From Xylaria sp. FL1777 (taxonomy: Eukaryota; Ascomycota; Sordariomycetes; Xylariales; Xylariaceae): a stretch of DNA of 64,000 nucleotides. Shown here piece by piece: positions 1 to 9,996 of this stretch (positions are counted from its first letter, which is position 1; each line of letters opens with the position of its first letter). The notes beneath the pieces are model-generated. The model saw nothing but the letters and a program-made list of their open reading frames with translations. It made no database searches and was not told where the DNA came from. The translations under genes and the position numbers were made by a program. The stretch is taken from the NCBI GenBank assembly GCA_022578965.1, contig MU400590.1, forward strand, positions 1 through 64,000. Direction: 5' to 3'.

Positions 1-950
1 ATTAAACTAATTATATTTTAATTGTTTTAATAAATATAACTATAAAATTATTATATTTTATATAATAACTAAAACAATTTATAATATAATGCTTTTTTTA
101 TAATTAGTTTAAGCTATTAATATAATATTATTATAATAAAATATTATATGCTAAATTAATTTAATTTATTTAGCTTTAAGCTTAAGCTTATATAATTTAT
201 TAAATTAATAATAATTTAAAATAATATTAATAATAGCTTATGTAAAGTTATATTTTAATATATACTATTAGTTATATTTTAATTATAGTAAAATATACTA
301 TATAAAATACTAAATATAATTACTAAATAAATGCTTTAATATTATATTATTAGTTAATTTATTTAATTTGCTAAGTTTTTTAATAAATTTTAAAAGTTTT
401 AAAGCTATTAGTTTTTTTAAAAAATAATTATTAATTAAACTAAAACTAAAATTATTAAAAGTTTATAGTTTTATAATAAAATAAAAAAATAATACTAATT
501 AATAAATTAATAAATAAAACTTAACTTTTAACTGTTTAAACTTAAAACATTATAACATAATAAAATATTTTAATTATAAAGTTAGCATTAAATATAAATA
601 TTATTATAAAAACCTTAAACAATATTATAATTATTATTTTTAAGTTTTATTAGTAAATAGTTTATAAGTATAAATAATATATATATATATATAAAATAAA
701 CTTTAGCTTAAAAATTAACAAAAGTTCTTTAAACTAAAATATATAAAACGCAAGCTTTAAACTTATAAATATATTTATATAAGCTTTTAAAAAAAGTAAA
801 TCATAGCTTGTAGTAAGCGCAGCTTGCTGTTTTATGTTTTTAGTTTAAAGCACTTAAGATAATTTTAATTAATTGTTTTATTCCTTAATTCATACATAGT
901 TTAATTGCTTAAATGCATAAGTTATGACTTATTTTCTTGCAATTAGAGTA
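1..950. repeat. Extremely AT-rich block, probably RIP-mutated repeat
   Basis: Almost every 60-base line up to about 780 holds only a handful of G or C, and composition returns to normal by about 960-1010. TpA steps and runs of A and T dominate. No reading frame of useful length and no telomere repeat (TTAGGG) is present. In filamentous ascomycetes such sharply bounded AT blocks are usually transposon copies destroyed by repeat-induced point mutation. No recognisable transposon protein survives here, so the parent element is unknown. The block continues beyond the left end of the window. Confidence 0.7.
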
Positions 951-1010
951 GTATAGTAAATCTTGCGCGATCGCACTGCTTTATTTCAATATATATATTT
1001 ATCTGTTAAG

Positions 1011-2330
1011 CTACAAGTACTTCTCTAAAATACCTTTAACAACTCTAATGTTCTCTCTCCAAAAGTCTTGCATTACGTCCTTGGGCAAGTCTTCCGGTTG
1101 CCATTCAGGCTTCATAAAAAGGCCGAACTTAAACCACTCCAGGAAAGCCAGCGTCGCCTCACTTTGGTTTAACCGTCTCCAGTCTGGAATAGTTCCCCAA
1201 AAAGCTTCACGGAGTTCACCAGCGCGATCGTACTCCGGTCCAAATCCGTTAGGAGCCGGTTTGCGGAAGAGCATCTCAATAATTCGATAGAGCGATGCAT
1301 ATGGTGCACTGGCTACGAATTCCCAGTCAATAACCGCTCGTATCTCAGTGTGTGTCTGGCAGGATACAATTACGTTATGGGGACCCAAGTCCGCGTGCAT
1401 GGCGACGATGGGGATGTCCTCGACGATAACGGGAATATTGTGCAGGTGATTGTCGACGAAGCCCCTAATACGATCCAGAAACCGTTCTTTATATTTTCTT
1501 ATGCCTTCCTGCTTTTCGAGTGCGACAAGTGAAGACCGGATATGCGCTTGGAGGTATTCGCGCACAGAAGTGAATGGGCCACCCAGGCCATAATGCCGAT
1601 CGGGTCCAATCCTGAGAACAACTCGATCATCAATTTCGTCGGCGATAAGCTCGCCGATAAGATGCGGCTTAGGAAGTTGGATTTGCCAACAAGCTTGGAA
1701 TGCGAGAGCCATTTTTTGCACAAATATGAGTTTATCCTCATGTGACAATTGAGGGTACGTTGTTGATGCCATAACGCCCGGTATCAGCCGAGTTATTTGC
1801 CGGCCCATGCCTGTAGCCTCTTGCCGTTTCTTCTCTCCCGGTATTGCATAGACGGGAGGCAAAGGTAAGATGGAAGAGTCAATTGTTTTCGAAATCAAGC
1901 TCATGATCGCATCCATAGACGCTACATAACCGTGATGGCGTAGCTGAACAAGATATGCGACGTCTTGACACTTTTCAACAGTGACTTTGTACGAAATGCT
2001 TAATGCGCCATCTGTAAATCTTGTCGATGAGGAGAGATGTTGGCCTGTTGCTGCGAAAATTGCATCTGCAAGTTCTGCATCCGAAAGCACGATAGGTTCT
2101 GGAGGCGAGATTTCTTTTGATTGCTTATTGATCTTAATTAGGTATCGAGAAATAGGTGCAGGAGGCGCATCGATGTCCTCTAAAGCTGCTGACCACGAGA
2201 AGGTATTGTGATCTTCTTTAATCAAGGCATAGCTTACACCTTTTCCCTTGGAAGAACCGATTGCGCCGGAGAATATGTAAGTTAAAAGCGCTGAAGCGGC
2301 TTCATCTTGTGTTACGAGCGCCTCAGACAT
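1011..2330 (-). CDS. APH/choline-kinase-like phosphotransferase family protein
   Basis: This is one uninterrupted 439-residue frame. The C-terminal half carries the aminoglycoside-phosphotransferase fold signature: an HxDxxxxN catalytic loop (MHADLGPHNVIV, near residue 315) followed about 15 residues later by the metal-binding DWE. The N-lobe has the YLVQLRHHG stretch typical of the large fungal-specific members. In fungi this family is expanded and mostly uncharacterised; substrates are unknown, and despite the name few act on antibiotics. No signal peptide or membrane segment is seen. The gene lies directly beside the AT-rich block, yet it has no internal stop. The start at 2330 (MSEALVTQ) is the first ATG of the frame. 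The family call is firm; the function is not predictable. Confidence 0.75.
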   Translation of the reverse strand: MSEALVTQDEAASALLTYIFSGAIGSSKGKGVSYALIKEDHNTFSWSAALEDIDAPPAPISRYLIKINKQSKEISPPEPIVLSDAELADAIFAATGQHLSSSTRFTDGALSISYKVTVEKCQDVAYLVQLRHHGYVASMDAIMSLISKTIDSSILPLPPVYAIPGEKKRQEATGMGRQITRLIPGVMASTTYPQLSHEDKLIFVQKMALAFQACWQIQLPKPHLIGELIADEIDDRVVLRIGPDRHYGLGGPFTSVREYLQAHIRSSLVALEKQEGIRKYKERFLDRIRGFVDNHLHNIPVIVEDIPIVAMHADLGPHNVIVSCQTHTEIRAVIDWEFVASAPYASLYRIIEMLFRKPAPNGFGPEYDRAGELREAFWGTIPDWRRLNQSEATLAFLEWFKFGLFMKPEWQPEDLPKDVMQDFWRENIRVVKGILEKYL

Positions 2331-3080
2331 GATCAGGAAATATTAAGCTAGGAAGTAAATGCGCAGAATAGGCTAAGCGTGCTGGAAGAACCGGCGTAAC
2401 GAGGTAGCATAAGAGCTTGCAAATTTGGGAGGTTTTTTCGATCAGTTTCTGATCCAGCAGAAAAAAGAGACGGCGCGACATGCTGAATAGCACAGCTACT
2501 GCTCCTTGGATACTCCATACACCAATCGGCGAGAAATTCACTGGCAACCGTACCTCGATGTCATGCATTAGCGCGCGACCAACGGGTCGGAGGATTCGGG
2601 TAGATCATTCTGAACTACCCCGTACGGAGTGCTAATGCGCCAATCATTCCTAATCGCCACCGCGTCCTGCTACCTAAAGCCACGAATTTTCGTGACGCCC
2701 AAAACAGTCATTCCATCTTATGCACATACACATCCGGCATCATGAACGGCAGAGTCTCCAAAACTCGTCGTCCCTCTCGTGTAAAGCTATCCAAAGCCTT
2801 ACAAGAGCAACTGCTTGACAATATTGCGAAAGCGGGTACAGTCATGCCCACCTGAAATAGTTTCCGCCAAGAAATCAACACTCTTCCGGCTATGCTGGTG
2901 AGCTAAAACGACCTCTTCCTTTATTCAAACGTAACCACTTTCACAGGGCTCTAGCGACCTCAGATTTCTTCATTCGGTGTTCATAATATATCCATCGAAA
3001 TTGGCACAAGTTAACTGCGTGTAACAGACTTAGTCAAATTTGTCGGGAGTCATTACAATCTAGGCTTTAAGATATCAGAC
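2331..3080. other. Gene-free stretch
   Basis: This stretch lies between the APH-like gene and the broken rhodopsin-domain gene. I looked for a third exon of the membrane protein after the GTAAGT at about 3084 and found no convincing continuation. Nothing else is recognised. Confidence 0.5.
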
Positions 3081-3868
3081 TTACAAGCCACCTAGAAGAA
3101 AAACTAATGAAAGGGAAAGTCTCTTCCGTAATGACTGATTGAGTTTCCAAACTTTGCTCTGAGGGATCGCCAGAATCACAATATCAAACAGAAGATTCGT
3201 GATGCCTATTACGAGGTTGAACGGCAACTTCTGGATTGTAGTGTGCGGAATCCAATATTTCCATTGTGCTTCTACTGGATTCGTTGTGAATATGAGGCCG
3301 AACGATGCAGCGAGCAGATACCCAATGAGAAGAACCTTCATAATTTGTATCCAGATATAAAGTTGGCGCTCAACCGAGAAGATGCGCTCGTATAAGAACA
3401 GAACAGAGGCTTTCGAGAATACAAGCCTAATGTTATACACTACCGTGACCGACAATGATAACTTATCAGGTTAGCAACATGTCTAACTAAAAAGCTCAAA
3501 TAGGAGGGAACACTTAAGGAGACGCAGGATTAGAAAAATATCTGGAAGAATGTCGTGAGCTGTTCTCGACTGTATGTGTCGATGTGGTAGCCTGTGCCGC
3601 CAGCGGTTCTATCCACGACACCGAGAACTAAGAAGGCCACAGCTGCGAACAACGAGACGAGAATGGCCCAATCATCCCACCAAAACTCTGTCCCTAGTGT
3701 GAGCTTGCGGGCGATGAATCGAACAATTACCAATATGGTCGCAAGAAACGTGAACACCGCAGTTAGGGCAATGACCTCGATTTCACGTTCTGGGATTTGG
3801 CTTGGGTGCCCATGAACAGGTTCTACTGGCGCGTTTGACATGGTGGCTTGCGGTTGTAGGTTGTACAC
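3081..3868 (-). pseudogene. Rhodopsin-domain (PTH11/SAT5-type) integral membrane protein, broken and truncated
   Basis: Two coding blocks on the minus strand (3868-3530 and about 3436-3081) match the fungal rhodopsin-like domain. The first has two hydrophobic segments around the FWWDDWAIL motif, where a WDDW/DD pair is diagnostic. The second begins YNIRL and carries further membrane segments, including the IGITNLLFDIVILAIP region. A good branch point (GCTAACC) and acceptor (GGTAG) precede the second block, but the first block runs into an in-frame TAA (after FFQIFF) before any usable GT donor. TAA is what RIP would make from CAA. The second block ends at a GTAAGT donor with no recognisable following exon, so the last membrane helices and the tail are missing. 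The intact family has seven helices and often sits in effector or metabolite loci. I call it a pseudogene; a very unusual splice form is the alternative. Confidence 0.55.
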
Positions 3869-4411
3869 ACGAGTGAAGGATTACAACAAGCTTATGATGA
3901 GAAAGGTGTCTAACTGGGCAGCAATGGGTTTGATATTGCCAGGGTATTTTAGTCGCCTCTCTTCACCCCTTAAACCCCGTCTAGTACATAAATTTAAAAG
4001 CTGGACCATAGGTACTGGTAAGTATGGAGACACCGCCTACTAACAGGAAGGTGCTGAATGTAACGGTCATACCTCTCCCCAAGCAGGCCGTCATTAGATC
4101 GTGTACTGCTACATGATATACTTGGCGCTTACATGCACCGTCACCGCTACCGTGGGGGCCTGATAATTATCGAGGTCCATCTGAACTGGCAAGATGTAGG
4201 GCTTTTCGATTCCGTGTGGGTGGTAGTAGATGAAAAGTGCAGTGTTACAATTAGCTTCAACATAGTGAGATTGTTATCAAGAATACCGTTCAGTGTACTA
4301 CGGACCGAGGCGGATGCCGTAATAGTCTGCGCTTCAATCACGAGCCGAGACAATTATAGCAGGGTCCACGTCCTATGAAGGAAAGGTACATAGAGCCGCA
4401 CAGTGTACGAA

Positions 4412-5710
4412 ATGGAAACCATCGCAAAGGTTGACCGCGTAAATGAGCATGTTTACAGGCAGTATCACGCAGTCATCGCTGCCGCGGACGAGACGCTGGG
4501 ATCAACCAGAACGGGACAGGAGTCGAATTGAGGCTGTGAAGGCATATATGATCGGTTGGAATCCGAACACACGCCCACTTCAACTAGCTCAACCATGCAG
4601 TGATCCTCTTAATTTGCCTATGCGCAGAATGGCTCAAGTGAAAGACGTTCTAGAAAACTATCCTCTCTCCCGGGACTTCGTCGACTTCAACAGGCATGTG
4701 CAATCCCCGGCGCCTGTTCGACATCTCGCTTATACAAATGCAGACTAAATCTTCAGCATTACCTCTGGAAAGACATCTTTAGCTATAACATCCATCCTAA
4801 GATCCTAGAGCGCCGATGCTTGTTGAAAGTGGCTGATGTGGGCACCGGGACCGGGTATTTAGGCGACACTCCCTAAAAAGTACTTTGCATGGCGGCTGAC
4901 AACCTGGCTCTTGGATGTATCTTCACAACTAGATCCAGCTACCGAGCTCATGGGATTCGACACCGACATCTCGCAAGTCCCGCCCAAGGAATGGTTGCCA
5001 GCCAACGTTGCGGTTAGGAGCTGGGATGTGTTCACAGAGGTGCCAGACGACCTCATAGGTCAATTCGACTCGGTGAACCTGCGCCTATTCAGCTTTGTTA
5101 TACAAGATGATCCGACACATGTGTTGCGCAACGTCATTAAGCTTCTAAGTAAATGAGCACTGTGCCCTAGACTTTGCCCAAACGCTGGCCTATATACTCG
5201 ATGTACTGATCCCTCATATCCTACCTAGAGCCCGGCAGACATCTGCAGTGGGGTGAAGTTGATGTTTCATCCATGCACATTGATACTATCTCACCCGATC
5301 TACCTACTCATTGTTTGAGGGCACTCTGGCAAGAGACGATCCCAAAGGGCACCAGGTTGCAGCCAAGCTGGGCCAAAATCCTACCCATCGCTTTTGAAAG
5401 AGAAGGCTTGCTACATGTCGAGGCAGATTGGCAAAGAGGCAAGAACCACACCACCATGGCGATGCATTGGTGCAACCTTCATATACACGAGATGGTAGCT
5501 GATCGAGTACGAGTAGTCAATGCCAAAAAAGCCGCCGAGATTAACGAGTTAGTGTTAGGAGCCGCTGCCGAATCCCGCAGAGGAGCTATTTTTAGATTCG
5601 AGAAGGTCACCGTTATTGGTCAAAAGCCAGCCAATTGCCATGTACGCAGGCAATTTATTGTGTATAACTCATTTTTATCTCACCTACCGATGATGGGTGC
5701 CTTACTCTAG
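4412..5710 (+). pseudogene. UMTA/LaeA-type SAM-dependent methyltransferase, 5' part damaged
   Basis: The class I methyltransferase landmarks are in order: RLNLQHYLWKD and NIHPKI just before motif I (near 4740-4800), motif I DVGTGTG (about 4835-4855), an acidic D at GFDTDIS, DVFTEVPDDLIGQFDSVNLR, and the LQWGEVD stretch after 5229. A clean intron at 5149-5228 (GTAAAT...CCTAG) joins KLL to KPGRHLQWGEVD. By contrast, motif I (frame 2) runs into TAA and the next block continues in frame 3 with no canonical acceptor between 4860 and 4896. No in-frame ATG precedes RLNLQHYL: the ATG at 4412 is followed by a stop near 4529. The 3' half to 5710 is open. This family commonly methylates secondary metabolites or regulates their clusters. 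A decayed gene fits best. Confidence 0.6.
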
Positions 5711-5725
5711 GCGGAGGTATTTTCG

Positions 5726-6577
5726 ATGTCGCAAATCCTATCAACTATTATGGGCTTTCCCTGTCCCTGCCGGCTAGCACAGGCCTCCGACTCGGCGATT
5801 CCAACCATGTCCGCAAAACATCCGACTATAGTCCTCGTTCCCGGTGCTTGGACAGCACCTGTCGCGTATCATAAGCTGGTCAGTGCGCTTGAAGGCAAAA
5901 GTTTCAATGTTCACGTCCCGGCTCTCCCGACCAACAATGGCGACCGACCTCCTCAGTCGACATCAGATGGTGACGTTCAGGCTGTACGTCAAGTGGTGCA
6001 GCAGCTCGTCCATGAGGGCAAAGAAGTCATCATGCTAATGCACTCTTACGGTGGCATAGCCGGGACAAGCGCTCTTGAGGGCCTTACTCGCAAAGACCTC
6101 CGAGGCAAAGGGCAGCCAGGCGGCGTGGTCCATCTCATCTATGTGGCGGCATTCATGCTCGGCTTACAACAGAATATCCGGACTGTCGTTCAAGCTGTCA
6201 GTCTCCCTGGGAGGGATTCACTCGTCAAATTTGCCGACGATGGTACCTGGTTTCCGATTGATCCGGTGTGGCTTCTCTACCAAGACCTGGCACCCGAAGA
6301 CCAGCAAGAACAAACAAAGCTACTCAAATGGGGCAACTCGATCATCTTGACGGCTAACACGACTTACGAGGCCTGGAAAGATGTCCCAACACTATATATC
6401 CGCTCAACTGAGGATCGTTGGTTACCGCCTGAATTCCAGGACTTCTGTCTCCGTAACGCGGACAATTCTGGAGCATCTGTCAGTGTTTCAGCGCTCCAAT
6501 CTGGTCACTCGCCCTACGTCAAGTTCGCAGAGGAGATAGCCCAGATGACCTCGCAGGTCTCTGCTGCGCACAATTGA
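5726..6577 (+). CDS. Alpha/beta hydrolase (AB hydrolase-6/salicylate-esterase-like)
   Basis: This is a single 283-residue frame. It shows the alpha/beta-hydrolase core: a first strand with the oxyanion loop (VLVPGAW, about 35-42), the nucleophile elbow MHSYGG with Ser107, an acid at STEDRW (Asp230) and a histidine at QSGHSPY (His261), so the triad is complete. Homologous fungal proteins usually begin near MSAKHPTI, so translation may start at 5807 instead of 5726; the first 27 residues are not conserved in type. No signal peptide or membrane segment is seen, so it is probably cytosolic. The substrate is unknown; this family cleaves small esters and is frequent near metabolite genes. It is open and intact although both neighbours are decayed. 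Confidence 0.75.
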   Translation: MSQILSTIMGFPCPCRLAQASDSAIPTMSAKHPTIVLVPGAWTAPVAYHKLVSALEGKSFNVHVPALPTNNGDRPPQSTSDGDVQAVRQVVQQLVHEGKEVIMLMHSYGGIAGTSALEGLTRKDLRGKGQPGGVVHLIYVAAFMLGLQQNIRTVVQAVSLPGRDSLVKFADDGTWFPIDPVWLLYQDLAPEDQQEQTKLLKWGNSIILTANTTYEAWKDVPTLYIRSTEDRWLPPEFQDFCLRNADNSGASVSVSALQSGHSPYVKFAEEIAQMTSQVSAAHN

Positions 6578-7530
6578 TTTAATCAACAATAAAAAGGGTT
6601 TCACTCACATCGGGTTCAAATGTAGGGTTTCTTTGTCAGTGACAGCAGCTATAAGCATACACTGCCTATTTCGTAGAAATTTAAGGAAACCCGTCAGTAA
6701 GGAAAACTACCTAGTGTCTATCCGACTTTCAAGATAGTCGCTAGTAAAGAGAAAGAATAAGTATTCTTCAGCTCATAGTAGGTAGTAACACCAACAAGCC
6801 GACATTCGATAAACCCGTGCACTCGAAGAGCTGGTAACAGTACCAATAGCAGTAACAGTAGCAGTAACAAATCTACCAAGAGGCGAAAGTAGACATTCAC
6901 CAATAGATTCGAGTGCACAGATTTATCTGTTAAGTGAGTGTACCTACGTACCCAATAAAAGGATTACCTACTATTAATGCATAACATGCAATGCGGGGGG
7001 TTTCACTGGATACATATCTCGATATCGACATAGCCCTCTCGAACCCTTCCGTATGTCCATATCTTCAGCCTACTGCGTAGAGCCCTTTCATCGAGGTAGC
7101 ACTCAAGCACTTTCACCGACTCCCTCGCATTACCTTTGCTGCAAGCTGCAGCCTCGAGCCCGTTGTAGGCAACAGTTAGTGTTGATCACCCCTGCGAAAC
7201 CTGTTGGCATGCCATGCATGTGTCAGCGGAGAGTATGACGCTATTCAGATGAGACGTGATTCCAAGTACTATCTCGTATGCCGGCTCGACAGTCTCCGAT
7301 GCAATAACACCACACATCTTCCTTTGAATATTACCCTCAGTGGGCGCACACCGCTACTTCGAAAATTAGAAGGGAATATGTTGCGACGCAAACACGGCAG
7401 ACTTTCCCAGCACACATTTCTATCTATGGTGTAGCCCTGGTGCTGGTAAAATCGTCACATGCTCTGGCGCAATTCCGGACGAGCTGTTGGCGCGGGTGAA
7501 ACTGCACGAGCCCCCATGGTGACGCTTCTA
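6578..7530. other. Gene-poor stretch with simple repeats
   Basis: I see no supported gene. Around 6835-6870 there is a short imprecise repeat of AGTAACAGTAGC type. Around 7440 there is a short GAGK phrase without a surrounding reading frame. Confidence 0.4.
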
Positions 7531-7935
7531 CTAGAGGCAACTGAACAGCAATGCTGTATTCTCGGGCATGGTCAGCCTAGGCCGGATCGTTACCCAGCAG
7601 CTGCTCGTTAAGCTTATGGCTATATCCCTGATGTGCCACGTCGGCGATCCAAATGCTGCGGATACGGAACCCGTGTGCTTTGGATTGGGCGTGCAGATCA
7701 TACCATATTGGCTCGTATATTGGCTCGTAGACTTCTTTGGGAAATGCATTCCATGCGCTCCGATGATTGTAACGTCTCCCGGTTGGGGGTTTGGGTTGTC
7801 CTTTGGCCGGTATTGTTTGATGTGGATGCGCAGGACGGCTTCTTGCGAGTTTCCCGCAGCTCGCGACCATTCCCGTAGGCGTTGTGCGGGGAGGATGTGC
7901 TCTATAACCTCAAAGGGGAACTCCATTGAGGACAA
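7531..7935 (-). pseudogene. AKT2/Tox-type peroxisomal alpha/beta hydrolase, N-terminal remnant
   Basis: Reading from 7935, the start (FEVIEHILPAQRLREW), the block QYRPKDNPNPQPGDVTIIG and then, in another frame, HGFRIRSIWIADVAHQG match the N-terminal third of the fungal hydrolase family annotated as toxin biosynthesis protein (AKT2 type). It shows three kinds of damage. There is a frame change near 7745. A 12-base tandem duplication at 7706-7729 repeats YEPI. An in-frame TAG follows GNDPA, where the family normally has Trp; TGG to TAG is a G:C to A:T change of RIP type. Recognisable similarity ends soon after ADHARE, and the nucleophile region is absent. The fragment cannot encode an active enzyme. 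Confidence 0.65.
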
Positions 7936-8293
7936 TTGTGTTTGTATTTCTTATTCGCAAATGACAAGCCAGCAATATCACACAGCCGAGGCTGCCAAGA
8001 AACAGGCGATCGATCGGATATGCGGATACAGCCAACAATAAGGCAGAGTGAAGCCCTACGGACACAAAGAGCCCAGGTTTGCCCCCACTTCGAAGGAGGG
8101 GAGAGCTCAAGATCGTTGAGACAGACCTATACAGAATTATTGTTATCACGGGCGGAGTAATGGATTGTTGAGGGCTGATGTAATAGGTACCGGTATTCCA
8201 CTATTAGACGAATCAATCACATCCGAGCAACCACATCGAACCGTTGTCAGGTCACCGCGTTTCGGGTATTTGCCGCTACTTAGGTAACCAAAC
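7936..8293. other. Gene-free stretch
   Basis: This lies between the divergent hydrolase remnant and the alpha-kinase copy. I see nothing specific in it. Confidence 0.4.
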
Positions 8294-9217
8294 TTGGCGT
8301 ATTTCTTTTGCAAGCGCTTGATCTGTTTTATTTCTGTTGCCAAATCTTCTTGGAATACAGTAGCCTATATTCATCTAACATATCAGGTTGTGACACTTTC
8401 ATCGTCCTTGAGCAAAGCCGTCATCGCTCCTATCGTGTCTAACTCTCGGCGCAACAATGCTACCCGTGCAATAATCTACAAGGATCAATTGTTTGTGTCG
8501 GGGACCTTCAAAAACGTGTACCGGGGTGAATACGTCGCAGGTGCAAGGGCTGGGAAGGAATGTATTTCCAAGGAATTCAAGAAAGGTTCAGTCTACGAGG
8601 CGTATTATTTCGACGAGGAAATGAATATCATCCACTGCGCGCAGAAGGTGATCGACGATTGGAACGATGCTGGTCTTATCAACAGACGCATGCTTCTGAA
8701 CACGCCTGATATCTGGACCTATGAAGAGTTACAGGCGAAGAATCTCGTGGAGCCTATGATTGAGAACTTCGAGAAGTTCAACAGCAACAGTGGTTGGGCC
8801 GACACTAGTAACGGCGCTTGGGGCCAAGCGATGCAGGCTTTGAGCCATTTCTCATGCCACAACCCGGGCGGCCAACTTCTCTTGTGTGATCTTCAGGGGG
8901 GTTATTACAGTGACGGGTAGTAAGTGAATATGTCATTCTCCCTGTGCCCTACAATGCGGTAAGCTCACCAACCTCGCAGCATTCTCTCGGACCCTGTCAT
9001 CATGTCTCAGACTCAGAAGTATGGCCCTACCGATCTAGGTCCTGATGGAATCCGTTCATTCTTTCAACGCCATCGGTGTGGGTAATACTGCAGAGGGGAG
9101 TGGCAGCGGCCCAAGTACCAGGGCAAGGCAAAAATCCCCATGAGACAGGGCACTTCAATGGTATCTTATCTTCCAACGCGAGCTAGTCGCAATCCTCTTA
9201 CTCGACTGCAGGAGTGA
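8294..9217 (+). pseudogene. Alpha-kinase (MHCK/EF2K-type) domain gene with stop in the zinc motif
   Basis: The frame contains a fungal alpha-kinase domain. There is an N-lobe stretch VSGTFKNVYRGEY, the SHFSCHNPGGQLLLCDLQGG block (zinc-site histidines and catalytic region), then, after a clean 60-base intron at 8920-8979 (GTAAGT...GCAG), the DPVI, TDLG and FFQRHRCG blocks. In the family the zinc is held by two His and two Cys, ending in a C-x3-C pair. Here TAA at 9083-9085 falls between the two cysteines, yet the same frame continues with YCRGEWQRPKY and runs to TGA at 9215. Removing one stop would therefore complete the motif; CAA to TAA is a RIP-type change. The upstream start is uncertain because the first 40 residues are not conserved. 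Protein lacking the second Cys would probably misfold, so I call it a pseudogene. Confidence 0.65.
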
Positions 9218-9996
9218 GATCCCATTAACATGGTCCCCCGTTACAGTAAAATGGAAAGGAAGGGAATGCAGAACTTGGCTGTGCGAGTACCCTATAACCC
9301 TATCTACTTACCTAGGGCATCTACGAGAGGTCGCACAAGCACCGTGGCTAAAGTAGACGTTTCCTAGGCGAATGTCTGCAGGGTTAGATGTAATGTAGAA
9401 GGTCGTCATTACCAAGACAAGCTTGGCGAGTAGGCTGGGGGCTTAGCCTCTCTGCACTTTGTAGAATAGCACTCTAATACTTGTGCTATATGCTAACACG
9501 TTCAGTTCAGAGCCCATCTTGATGATTAAGATGTCTTTATTATATAAGGCGTGACTGTATACCATGTTAACATGTCAGCAGTACTAGAAACTTTCCCGAA
9601 AGTTTCTTCTCTATCGGTGCCGTCGTTGTTGAAGATTACCCTCATTATAGGCCACGTCTGATACTCGCAGCTTCAGTTAACTTGGTATAATTTGGCACTA
9701 GCCATTGGAGGAAACCACTTGTGATGACAGTGAACCATCAGACCGGGAAAAGTAAGTAAATCAGGTGCGTAGATGTAGCATGTATCATCGGTTATGTTAT
9801 CTTAAAAGTACATATGTTACCTGGATAGACAGTGGGTTCTCCAAAAAAAGAAAGGGGGGGAAACTCCCCATGAATAAGGGAATGAGGGGTAAAATAAACC
9901 TTCCCCCTCACCCTTACCATATCGCTACCTTTTGTCTACGCTTCATAGTATAATACAAGAAAGAAAAGGGAAGGGAAATCTAGGCGACAAAACACA
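9218..9996. other. Gene-free stretch upstream of the dehydratase
   Basis: I see no supported gene. A purine-rich run (AAAAAAAGAAAGGGGGGG) at 9843-9860 and a pyrimidine-rich stretch near 9900 precede the dehydratase start and may belong to its promoter. Confidence 0.4.

Noticed and set aside
1..950. Telomere, centromere or mitochondrial insertion
   Set aside because: No TTAGGG repeats, no mitochondrial gene motif, and the block is too short to judge a centromere.
7430..7480. P-loop-like GAGK phrase (possible NACHT/NTPase remnant)
   Set aside because: A single short phrase without flanking reading frame or other NTPase motifs.
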